Below, piece after piece: positions 45,111 to 55,427 of a DNA stretch of 64,000 nt (its first letter is position 1; the number at the start of each line of letters is the position of its first letter). The translations under genes and the position numbers were made by a program. Origin of the DNA: Takakia lepidozioides. Its lineage: Eukaryota; Streptophyta; Takakiopsida; Takakiales; Takakiaceae. The notes under the pieces were generated by a model. It was given only the letters and a program-made list of their open reading frames with translations, made no database searches and was not told the DNA's origin. Location of the stretch: contig CM060734.1 in the NCBI GenBank assembly GCA_030704615.1, positions 5,270,001-5,334,000 on the forward strand. The letters run 5' to 3'.

Positions 45111-46141
45111 CACAAGAGATATCAGCCCCCTATCTTGGCTCCTTGGCTCCTTGATGCTCTCTAAGACAAGACTAAGCACTCCATAGCCTTTGCCAAGCTC
45201 CTGAAACCCTAAGGCTTACATTTCCAGCCACAAGACACTTCTCTTGTGGTGCAAGAGCTCTTCTTCCAAGCTCTGTAACCCTAGGTGCACATTCCATGGC
45301 CTTGCCGCACCTCTTAGCTCCTGTTCCAGCCCTGCTCTCGCCATGACAAGAGCCCTCTCAATGCTGAAGCTCGAGATTGAAACCCAATCTCACCATACTC
45401 CACAAAGTGCACTGATTTGCCCCAAGCCAAATCAGCCCTTTCGCTTGGTCTTGCAATCCTTCACACAATGAAGCTCGCATTCCCAAGTCCAGTTCTCAGC
45501 TTTGCCACCAAAGCCACTATAACCTGCTCTTGACTGGTCCTCTTCCCAATCGTGCTTGCTCATGCATGTACACAATCTGAAACCATCAAGGTGCTCTGGA
45601 ATTACCTACAGTATGGTGCTTTCATCTCTGAAGCTGAAGATCGAATGCCAAGGTTTACCACCTCGTAACCCACATCGCCTCCGCTTCTAACAACCAAGAG
45701 CTCCACGGTGCTCCTTGCATAACAACTTGGTTTCTCTCATTCTCAAGCAAAAACCACAAGTGCTACAACTAACTCGTATCTAGCACTCATAGATACGAGC
45801 TCATCTTTCTCGAGTGATAAAGAGGAAGAATACAAGCACAAGCTCATGCGAGCTCACAAAGCTGAAGCATAAACTCATGCATATATAACCTCATCACTCA
45901 AATACAAGTCAAGCCAAGTGCACCCCACGCCATGGGGAATCCACACTACGGCGCCATAGCTAGGCGCGGTGAGGCTCAACTCGAGAAAGATGAGCCTCCC
46001 GCGCTTGCCGTGAAGATAACCACTCCAGGGCCTAAATCTGCCTTGACCCCTGGATTGACACTTGGGCCAATCCCAAATGTCAATATGTAAAAGCTAGCTA
46101 TTTCCTAGCTAGTTTCACACTAGTGGTAAAATAACTTGACA

Positions 46142-47367
46142 AGCGTGTTTAGCTTATTCCCACGAGCACACACAACAACTTGCTGTTGAGTATAATGTTA
46201 GAGGGACCTTGAAGGAAAGGAGAAGAAAAAGAAAGTTGGACCACATTGACAACAAGGCACTCCATTAGTAGACAACCAACAACAAAATGTGGATGACTGC
46301 AATAAAAAACCACCAAAGAACAAGCATCATGACTATCAACATTCAAGTGTGCATTCATGATTAGTGAAACAAATGGATATGCATCTGTACTCCTGTAACA
46401 ATCCACACAAAGAGAACAATCCACAAATAGAGGATAAAAATCTGAAAAAACATTTCTCAGGGGAAACCCATCGTTGGTCTTTGTTCCTTGTGAGGAAAGA
46501 GAGTGGGTGTGGCACTTTGAAATAGGTTTATAGGTCTCGGCAGCCATCAGAACTCCACATAACCTTGCTGCTGCCCTCTGGCAAGAAGACAATCAAAGCC
46601 TAGAATTATTGGAATCCTGCCAAAGATCATTCCCATCCCCTCCCCCTCTCACCTAAGAATAGCCTCGAGGGTGTACTGGGCTTTCTACTGAGCATCACCC
46701 CCAACATGCTACGGACTTTGATGCTTTTGATTTTCGATTCTAACGGATTGGATCCTGCACCAGGCCCCTGCCCACAATCATGTACAATCACATACATGAA
46801 CAACTATTACAATACACATTGGTTTAGATTGTGTACTCCTAGTAAATCTTGGGTCAAATTTTGGTCATGGACAGCTTTCGATTCAGAGCATGTATCTACA
46901 CCAAAGATTCTTGTGAAAGACAACCCTTACCCCCTGAAGGAGTAGGTCCAGCTCAGCTTTTCTTGGTTGCAATCACAACAAGCTCCACTTGGCAGGCACA
47001 TGGGAAAATAACTCAAATGCTTGCCCCGGATAACTATGAGTAAGACTGTTCATATTTTGACAGGTTCATGAAAGAGTGGCTATCACACATAACATATCAA
47101 AGACCTAGACTTCAACTTACAGGCAATGTTCATTTCCTCATGTCAGTTTTCAAACTGAATTTTTGCCTCTTACTACATCTCTGGCCCTCAATTCCCTGTA
47201 CCCTACTCACTCTGCAGGTCAGATGAAGCGATACGTGACGTAATCACGTGACCTGAAGCCGGTGTACAATATGACAGCTTTGTACTTTATCCTTTCTGCT
47301 GCTGTCTCTCTTTCTCTTTGGTTGAAAATAGATGGTCATCCTTGCAACAGAGTAACAACATAGGGAG
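46142..47367. other. spacer between the two gypsy LTRs
   Basis: About 1.2 kb separating the divergently oriented LTRs of copies A and B. No gene or repeat recognised. Confidence 0.5.
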
Positions 47368-48786
47368 TGTCATGGTTTTAGTCATGGTTTACTAGAATAA
47401 CCTACTTCTAGTTAACTAGGACATTTTGGATATTTATATTCATATTTTGTGTGTTGGGACTTCATTTGGTCTCATATGCCAAGTGAGGTGTCAAGCCTCA
47501 CTTGGAACATGGGGATGGATTTTCCCCTTGTGAGGGTTGAGGAGGGCTCATCTTCTTGTAGTTGAGCCTCCATGAGCCTCTCCCACCTCCATAGCTCTAG
47601 GTATTGAGAGGGAGTGTGGTGAGGGCTTTTGTAGGGTGGATTCCTTTAACAAAGGTGCCCTTGGCTTGACTTAGTTTATATGATTGAGTGGATTCATGAG
47701 TGGAGTGTTTCCATTGTGTTCACTTTCATTTTCACTACAAGAAGATAACCTTATGGTTGCGAGTGCGGAGTATAAAGATTAGTTTGCACTTGTATGTTAA
47801 AGAGGTTAAGAGCTAGGAGAATTTAGCTTTTGTATCATGAGGCTTGAAAGGGTTGCAAGGAAAGGTACTTGTGGTGTTACACCAAGATGTTGGAGAGCTC
47901 AAGAAGGAGCTTGTTTTCCACAAGATTTGCAAGGATTGCAAGAGGGAAGTCTTGTGTGTGTGGAAACATGGATTCTAGGGTTTGAGAATCTTTTCTATGC
48001 ATTATCAATGGTGTATGCCATGACTTGTGGAGAGTGACTAAATGATTGTTGGTGCTCATTTCACTAGCAATCTAGGGTTAAGCAAACTCAAGTGTGCATG
48101 TTGTGGAAGAGAAGCCAAGGAGCTACACGGGGTTGGGCTTGAAGACAACAAGGGCAAGCACTTGGAGAGCATTATGAAGCTCAAGAGGTTAGAAGGGGAG
48201 CATGTGGAGGAATCTTCCACTGATGGTGGTGTGGAGCCAAGCTTAGGGCATTGGAAGAGCTAATTGGAGAACAAATTGTGGGAAGTCCTTGAAGATAGAT
48301 CATTATTCAAGCATGTTTCCCAAGTGTGGCTTCCAACTTCAAGCTTGAGGAGAGCTAGAAGGTGAAGGGAGCAAGTTGATTCCTTTGTATATGAGGTGAT
48401 GCATGTGTAAGCTTTGCCTTTTCAAGCTTGACATGAGTGGCTCTTGAGCTAGCAAGTGAAGGGAGCTTGAATGATCAAGGCTTGAGAGGAGACAAGGCTT
48501 GGTGGCTTGCCAAATACAAGCTTGATTTTGAGTTCCAATGAGTGATGGACCTGGTTGTGTGGCAAAATCATTGCTAAGTGGCTTGAATAGCTTGAGGTAA
48601 AGAAGATCAAGGGAATTTGTCTTGGTATCCCATAAAATTCATGGATCCAAAAGCACCATCGTCCCCTCTCTACTATAGTCACCCGCAGCAAACGAGCTAG
48701 CTCACTCCAGCTCGCGGCACTCCGCTCCGCGTCCACAACTAGTCACATGGATAAGGATTATGACATGGACATCCGCCAGGAATAAG

Positions 48787-49082
48787 GCATGGATGTCAGC
48801 GACATGCACCCCTTCGACGAATTATTCTTTGCAGCAGAGAACGCCTATCAGGCCCGTTCCACACAGAGCCCTGCGAAGGTCAGCACTGAGCAGACTCCAG
48901 CAATTCAAGCCATCACCACCCCGTCGTCTGCAACAACACCCGGGAAACGGCGCGTCCCACCTCAAACTGCAAACACCTCGCCAGTACAGCTCCCAGCTAC
49001 CACCCCCCACTCTAAGCGGTCAGCTAGCGAATCCAACAGATTAAGCATAGAGCTCCAAGGAGCACAACCCCTAGCTTGGTAA
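48787..49082 (+). CDS. small unknown open frame inside the copy B LTR
   Basis: Reads MDVSDMHPFDELFFAAENAY and continues with a Ser/Thr/Pro-rich, lysine-containing tail for about 97 residues in all; a further in-frame stretch from an ATG at 48748 is separated by a TAA. It has no partner in the copy A LTR. It may be a gag N-terminus or gene piece from another element carried into this LTR. I recognise no family and no function. Confidence 0.3.
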
Positions 49083-49254
49083 GGCTAAACCTCAAGGAAA
49101 TAGAGGGGGAAATGGCTAAACCCAGGGGGAAAATGGCTATTCCTAAGGAAAATACGTATAGGCCCAGGGGAATACTGGGGAAAATACTATGGCATATTCT
49201 CAGGAATATTCTTAGGGAACTTTGGGAACCTATTGGGAACTTGGAAACGCATTG

Positions 49255-49420
49255 GGAACATAGTGAGTCCTTGGAGGACTGTTTGGAATCCTTGGAGGAT
49301 TATTCGGGGTCCTTGGAGGACTATTTGGGGTCCTTGGAGGTCAATATTTGGCGAGCCTGAGGACTGGAGGACTATTGGGGGTCCTTGGAGGCCAATATTT
49401 GGCGAGCTTGAGGAGTCTTT
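49255..49420. repeat. ~24 bp minisatellite in the copy B LTR
   Basis: GTCCTTGGAGGACTATTTGG and variants in tandem, five to six copies, then looser copies as far as about 49560. It lies at the same place in the LTR as the unrelated 51/102 bp array of copy A. Confidence 0.8.
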
Positions 49421-50191
49421 GGTGACTTGGGTGAGGGACTATTTGGTGCCCTCGAGGGTCAAGTTTTGGCAGGCTCTTGGGGCCTTGGTGTACTGTTTGG
49501 AGTCCCATTGTGCAAGGTTTGGGAGCCTTAGTGAGATTGTTTGAGAGACATCTTGAGGGCTCTTGGAGAGTTATTTGAGAGACCCTTGAAAGGTAGTCTT
49601 GTCTATTGCTCCAGCAAGAGAGTGTGGAGATAGGGTAGTAGGATGAGAGCATGTTGAGATTAGGAATTGTTTTAGTCTCTCTTCCTTCTAGTCTTTCACC
49701 CTCACTGTAGGCCAAAACCTTTCCGTAGGTGGAGGCAAGAGTCAGTCCGGGTTTGGGCTGGGGTGTCATTGCAAGAGCGACATTGTGGAGTGATTTTGGT
49801 GTGGGGATGTTGTTGCTTTGATTTTCTTGTGTTTGGATCCCCCCCACACTTGCATGCTTGACTGTGCGCCATGTCAGTTTTGTGTGGGCGCTTGTTTTCA
49901 TAAGAGGTTGGTCCGGATTTGATCACCGGCCAATCCTAGAGCGTGTTGTCAGTGGTGAGGCTGGGGTGATGACCAATCAGACCATCATTGTTTCTCTTAT
50001 GGTGAGGCTGGGTTGATGACCAGCAGACCATATGAGTGCTTGTGGTGGATGCAGGTGCAGGTGTAGGTGTAGGTTTACGCTACGAACCTAGTAGTCTAAG
50101 CCATTAGTCGCAATAGGTTCTCTACCCGGTTACCTTGTGGAAAGGGGGATTAGAGACATGTTTACAACAGGTGTGGTTATGAGTTTTAATC

Positions 50192-52310
50192 ATGGAGGTG
50201 CCACCAGTTGCTGAGGGGAGTGCCAGTGCGAGCACCAGCAATACTAGTGGGTACACAAGACGTGGTGTGTGGTTTAGGCCACCTTCACCTTCATTGTCTT
50301 CTGAGGAGGGTTCAGACTCTGAGTCAGGAGGATTCTCGCCAAGGGTGCAAGCCATTTCCATGCCATTGTTATGGGACACGAGGAGAGGAGATGTATGGAG
50401 CTACCAAGGGGCCACGTAGGTACTCTGGAGCTGTCGGCACCATCGAGCTTGATGACTGCATACAGAAGTTTAATAGTTGGTGTCGCGGCCCTTTGCCTTG
50501 AGGGCAGGGGGTCGGGACACAAGAGGGGCTGCCCCTGTGGTGGGGGCAGTGGCAACAATAGGTACGGGGGCTGAAGCACCCTTGAGTGCCCAAGGCACTC
50601 AAGGAGGCGGAGGCGCTCACTAGGTGGAGCCCCGCACACCGGGTTACGGTGGGGGTGGTTCCACGAGGGGTGGTGGTAGCTTAGTGGGTCTTAGTGGGGG
50701 TGGCGTAGGACTCACCATGGGGCGGAGACCTTGTGGTGGGAGTCGTGGGGAGTCTTGGGACTCAGCACGGTCCATTGGGGCCGTGGTGGGTGGGCCAAGA
50801 CTCACCGCGACTCATCACTGGGAGTCAAAGGTCTTCGTGGTGGTTCGCCATAAAATGACTGGGTTGTTTGTGAAACCCCCGCGGACAGTCATAGAAGTAT
50901 ATATTGGGAGTAGTAACCCCGAGAACGGTGCAAGCCCGTTGGTGATCAAAAACTAGTGAGTAAGCGTGCGAGCCGGAAAACGACCAAGGTGTGGGGAGCT
51001 GTTCCGGACTGCCAACAACCAAAGGGAATTTCCACTAGGCCCAAAGTGAGCAAGGGTCTTGTGGAGGAGCAAAGGGGGACAGTTATGTCCCGGTGAGCAG
51101 CCGAAGCTCCGAGTTGGCCCGGCGGCCAGTTTGGGAGTTAGACGCGCGCATCAAAGCGAGTAACTATAACTTGAAGGGGATCTTACCGAAGTTAGTGCGC
51201 GACACTTGGTGTGATTTGCAGCAGATGCGCAATCCACAACTGTTTACGCCTTATATGGCGTGGAAGGGGATGTTTCAGCACCTTGAGGGGCCGCCCATGG
51301 ACGATTACCATGAGTTTAGGCGGGAAAATGAGGTGGAGATTGAGGAGTTGCGACAATATTGGTCACCTGACTATGTCTCCATCCCTAGAGACACAGTGGC
51401 AAGATCCACGGCAACCATGGCAGCAGCTACACCAGCGGCTTCTGCAAGCAGCAGTGGAACAAGTGGGTCATGATCAGCTGGGACATCTACTATAGCTCCT
51501 GCCGTTGCACCAACACCTATGTCTGCCTTCAACCCGATTGTGGAGTTTTTCCAAGAGTTGAGAAGAAACTACTAGGGGGTGAGAATAAAGAAGTTGCGGA
51601 GCTTGCAAGAGTTCCAGCGTAAGTCTACTGAGAGTTTGAGGGAGGCTTACACTCGCATGAGGCGCTTGATAAATGTAATCCAAGGGGTTACAGAAGCTCA
51701 GGCAGTCCAATTCTGGTATGGGATATTGGACAAGGAGCTGAGGAGAAGGGTGCGGGATGCAACTCTCCTACAAATGGCCCAACCCACCTTAGCAAATGTG
51801 TTTTTGCTAGTAGAGCGGATAGAGCTCATATGGTGGAGGAGCGGGTGGTCATGGTGGGGTTTGGCAAAGATGTACAACGAAGCGGTGCTCCTAGACAACA
51901 ACAACCAACCCCCCAACGTGCTCAAGGCAACAAGGGGGCTTAGACGAAGCCCAGGGAAAGTCAGAGAGAATCTCAGATGTAGATGTCTCTTCCTTCATTC
52001 TCAGGCCAGCAACAGACGAGTGTGTCATGTTGGGATTGTGGAGGACCACATGTGAAGAAGGATTGTCCAGAGAGAGGCAAATGGTCGGCACAGGCACCTA
52101 CACAACTACAGTATGGACATTGTGGCAAGTATGGGCATGAGGAGGCCCTTTGTTATGATTTGCATCCTGAGCTATGGCCAAGCCAGTTCCAAGGGAACAA
52201 TGGTGGCCGAGGACGAGGTAATGTAGTTCAAAGATGAAGATGAGGCAGAGGTCGTAGTGGAGGTCGTAACCAAAACCAATGAGCACGGGGTCAAGGTCAA
52301 GGTCATGACA
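50192..52310 (+). pseudogene. gag: gag of element 2, copy B, split and truncated
   Basis: Starts at ATG 50192 (MEVPPVAEGSASAS) and matches copy A through IELDDCIQKFNSWC, where a solo LTR (50481-51204) interrupts it. The gag resumes at 51207 with WCDLQQMRNPQLF, then RSLQEFQRKSTESLREAY and two knuckles (CWDCGGPHVKKDC and, with its first Cys changed to Tyr, YGHCGKYGHEEALC). Several stops and shifts occur (about 51471, 51572, 51840). It ends at 52311 in the Gly/Arg-rich tract, at a DNA-transposon end; protease, methyltransferase and pol are not found on the other side. Confidence 0.85.
50481..51204 (+). repeat. solo LTR of gypsy element 1
   Basis: Begins TGTCGCGG and ends CGCGACA, a perfect 7-base terminal inversion, and matches the LTR at 12757-12058 closely. 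It sits in the copy B gag, whose uninterrupted sequence in copy A reads GTTGGTGTGATTTG. The flanks are GTTGG (50476-50480) and CTTGG (51205-51209), a 5-base target duplication with one later change. It therefore marks an insertion followed by LTR-LTR recombination. Confidence 0.92.
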
Positions 52311-52311
52311 T

Positions 52312-52450
52312 GGGGGGTGCACTCCAGCCAATATGTACCAGCCACGTGCGTGCACAGGAGGGGGTATTTTAAACCCCTCCATGTACAACATTATACATAT
52401 AGAGGGGGGTTTATATCACCTTAAATATAATCTTATAGGAGGGGGTTATA
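52312..52450 (+). repeat. left terminal and subterminal repeats of a DNA transposon
   Basis: GGGGGGTGCACTC (52312-52324) and, 18 bases on, CACGTGCGT match in inverted form the right end at 63165. Inside are repeated AGGGGGTT/AACCCCTCC plus TGTACA/TATACATA motifs (about 52348-52450), of the kind that bind transposase. A nearly identical end is at 21298. Confidence 0.75.
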
Positions 52451-52459
52451 GAATTTTAG

Positions 52460-52522
52460 GAGTAGTCTAGTGGTAAGGGCGTAGAATGTGTCGTGATGCA
52501 CCGCGGGATCAAATCGCGATGC
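52460..52522 (+). repeat. tRNA-derived sequence (possible SINE head)
   Basis: TAGTCTAGTGG at 52463 fits an A box and GGGATCAAATC at 52505 fits a B box at the right distance, followed by a T-rich tract. Acceptor-stem pairing is poor, so I regard it as a pseudo-tRNA or SINE head rather than a working tRNA gene. Confidence 0.5.
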
Positions 52523-52727
52523 AATGTTGTTTTGTTTTGTTTTTTTGTTTTTTTTTCTCCCCGCGATCTGTCTCCCGCGGGCTCTCTTTTCCCTCCTCCC
52601 CCGCACCCCTTCCGTGTCAGCATGGTCTTAGCAGGCCGAGAGAGAGAGATTATAATGTTCATAGGGATACTGAATTCTGTTCTTTGAAGAGTCTTCAGGT
52701 AGAGGTAGCGCTTACACAAGGCTTAAG

Positions 52728-54065
52728 GCTGCTTGAAGTGGGAGCATGCTACGCTGCACTTGACACAGTTGACCTGGCCCATGTTTGAGCTTCATACTTG
52801 GGTAGGGAAGCCCTTCAAGGATGACATGCTGTTGATGTTTCATACTCGACTTGATGATATCCTCAAAATACGAGAGGTTAGTACTGTGTTACACTAGCAT
52901 CTAAGAGTAAACCGAAGTCGGGGTTGACTCTCTGTTCAGTCAGATATCATTATGCACACAATAGGTGAGAACTCATTCATGCAGACCTGTTCTTGCTGAC
53001 TAGAGCTAGGTTTTGCATCAGAAGAGTACATGGTGACATCTGACATGCCCTCATCTTAGTTAGATTGTAGCGGCTTACGTAGCATGTCCTTCCTTCAGTG
53101 CTTGAGCCTTGTTGCTACAAAGGGTGGAAAATCAAAATGAACAATCTGTTACAAACAATGTTAGCGCAGGTACATGAAAGGCTGCTAATGCTAGTCTCTG
53201 CAAATGAGATGCGCTCACTGGCTGAGCGTGTGTTCCAACCTTTCTCTACTGTGAGACCTTTTGAATGCACGTCGACTGCTGAGAGTCTGTGGAAGGTTGC
53301 TTTCTCCCACCTGTTCACTCTAAGGGCTCATAGTCTTGTTTCAGTGGTAACAAGTGGTATTGACTGAAAAGACTTTCTCATTCTAGTCGATTTAACAAAA
53401 TATGTAGATCTTTATCTGCTTTCTCAACGAGGTATAGGTGAAACCCTAAAAGCAGATACATGTGCTGAAAGATGCATGCAAAGGGTTCGATAATTTTGGT
53501 TTGGCATCAGAGCAGCATTCTAGGACGCCCAATATTTACAGATAGATTCATGTTGTATGTCTGATGTAGGCTGCTTTGGTGGAGTATGAGGAAAAGATGC
53601 TTCCAATAGAGGGGAAGATAGCCTTAAAACTGCGGGAACTCTTTTGCTCTTCTCTCCTACCTTCCTTTGCAGCATCTGTCAGAGAAAATGCAAACAACTC
53701 TGTTTCAGCTATGGCTCGGCCTCATCAGGTGGCAAACTTCTTTTCTTCTGGTTATAATGCGTTCCTTAGACCATCTGGTGTTTGCAAATTTCTCTTTAGC
53801 TTTCAGGAATGTCCCAATTGCACTGACTTTATATGCAAAGTTTCCCTCTGTTGGGGAACCTTGGTAAATGAAGGCTAGTAAGAAGATAAAGAGGTCGGTG
53901 TATCCTTGCACAACAACATCTTTTTAAATGGTATGTGTTTTGTTGTGCTGACAGCTATGTGCAGGTGATGGGAGAACTGCGCAGGTTTAAAGAGCTCTTT
54001 GGAAAACCTCTTGTGGTGCAGTGTCTGGCAAGTGAAGGACATAGGCTCCTCTCACTAATTCAAAG
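52728..54065 (+). pseudogene. four exons of a dynein heavy chain, dynein-2 type
   Basis: Exons 52728-52876 (5' end approximate), 53170-53295, 53570-53728 and 53965-54065 join in phase with GT-AG introns. The product reads FELHTWVGKPFKDD, MFHTRLDDILKIRE, ERVFQPFSTVRPFE, ESLWKAALVEYEEKMLP, EGKIALKLRELF and ELRRFKELFGKPLV in a row. This is the pattern of dynein heavy chain N-terminal region 1, where the WKAA..YE..M.P.E..IA.KL block is typical; I think the dynein-2 (retrograde intraflagellar transport) type is the best fit. Only about 150 residues of a >4000-residue protein are present. No further exon is seen before OSB and LINE sequence begins, so it is a partial copy although its reading frame is intact. 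Confidence 0.7.
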
Positions 54066-55074
54066 GTGATTGGCAGAGAGTCACAATTTTTTGTTGTTGT
54101 TTGATGCCCTTTGTTGTTCTTTGTCCGTCTCCTATAGAGGAAATCAAAGTCGCAAGCTCCTCAATCAGAAGCATTCCTACTTTGTGTTGTGTGAAGGAGG
54201 AACCATGGAATCATTGATATGCACCAGTGTCAGCATGTAGGCATGTTGAGGCTCTGAGGAGTACATTTGAAGAGAAGTGTGTTGTGTTCAGCACCCATAA
54301 TAGAAAGAATGAATTTGATGTGGCATTGCCCCACTGCCATGCGGGGATAGTTGTTGGAAGTAGTAGAGTCGTCCCTATTTTTTCATGTTGAATTCTGCAA
54401 GTTAGCTCGTTGGTGGATCTATGGTGGTTTTGGAGTGATTTTGTACACCATGTACCTTCTTCTTCAACCTATTTCAGTCTGTTTTGCCCTCTCATCATTA
54501 GGGTTTAGGGTGTTTGCTGGAAGAACTTCATGCCATCAGTGTCAGCTGCTAGTAGCAAGGCTGAGGATGTATTCATGATTTGTCCACAGGCAGGGATAGC
54601 TGAGGACCAGGGATAGAGGTCCAGATTCATCCAAGAGGGCCGGATTTCAAACACAAGTTTCTTTCTGCTTCCTTGTGGATCAATAGCTACAAGCAATCGC
54701 GCGGGTAGATGGTCAACTGGAAACATCAGCGGCAGCAGTGCAATTGATAGAACAAGGCAATGCTAATGAAGGTACATTCTTCAACACATTTCAGCCTGTT
54801 TTTCCCTATTATCAGAGTTTTTCCATGTTTTTTCCTGAAGGAGCAGGGATAGAGTGTGGGTCCAGATTCATCCACGAGGGTTGGACTTCAAGCTCCAGAT
54901 TACCTTGATTCCATGTGGGTCAGTAGCTACAAGAAACCTACATGGGTAGATAGTAAACTAAAGGAGCTATTGCAGCGGCACAGATGATAAAATCAGGCAC
55001 CTCAACCATGACCACAGCTTCTGAAAGAGGATCAAGAGAGGGAGTCCACAATGCCTCTTCTGACATTTCTGGGC

Positions 55075-55215
55075 ATGTGAAGATACTTTGTGCGGCAGAC
55101 AGCCTGACAGAGGCTCTACAGATTCTAAACCAATGAGGCATTTTAGCAGATTCAGATATGTATGTTTGTCTCTTGCTTAAGTGCATCACTGTCACCAACC
55201 AGGGCAAAGGTGGGG
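55075..55215 (+). pseudogene. short PPR fragment
   Basis: KILCAADSLTEALQILNQ, a stop, then GILADSDMYVCLL reads like the same PPR segment as at 16390-16490 (KLCRAGQLKDALHILNKQGI ... STYVCLL). About 40 residues only, inside the OSB/LINE region. Confidence 0.65.
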
Positions 55216-55427
55216 CCACTCCTTGGATTAAAACGTATAAATATGTTGGCTTCCTTTAGCATGCAAAGGAGAGAAGGAAAAGACATAAACAGTTCGGTTT
55301 TCCTTCAGACCTATGTTTGATCCAATCTCAGATCCTTACCTTTGCAATCCTTACCTTTGGAGATGTACTTCAATGATATGTGGGCAGAGGTAGGATGGTT
55401 TCCAGTGGGAAGCTAGTTAGATTGTAC

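Larger units (their letters stand above)
34665..46141 (-). mobile_element. Ty3/gypsy element 2, copy A, with DNA methyltransferase and PHD finger
   Basis: Read on the minus strand: ~4.1 kb LTR (46141-42024), gag (41956-40928), CCHC knuckles and protease (40931 to about 39130), C5 DNA methyltransferase (about 39130-38040), spacer, RT, RNase H and integrase (38056-34809), PHD finger (34808-34668). The whole coding run is about 7.3 kb. It has only one in-frame stop (TAG at 37799-37801) plus four single-base frame changes, all of the same sign, and an ACG where copy B has the gag ATG. The copy is therefore recent or poorly consensus-polished rather than ancient. No 3' LTR was found after 34665. 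Copy B of the family lies at 47368-52310. Confidence 0.9.
42024..46141 (-). repeat. very long 5' LTR of element 2, copy A
   Basis: On the minus strand it starts TGTCAAGTTATTTTACC at 46141 and ends GCAACA at 42024. It is alignable with 47368-50115 in several blocks, for example ACCCTAGCTTGG followed by GGCTAAACC near 44330 here and near 49070 there, and CAGGTGTAGG just before the end. At about 4.1 kb it is long for an LTR. Much of the excess is a minisatellite (42250-44285). Confidence 0.7.
47368..50115 (+). repeat. 5' LTR of element 2, copy B
   Basis: Starts TGTCATGGTTTTAGTC and ends GCAATA, followed by the same block as copy A and then gag. Shared pieces with the copy A LTR include the GAGCCTC and CTTGGCTTGACTT region near the start, the CCCTAGCTTGG/GGCTAAACC block and the end. 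It contains a different tandem array (49255-49420) and a stretch with an open frame (48787-49080) not found in copy A. Confidence 0.65.
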
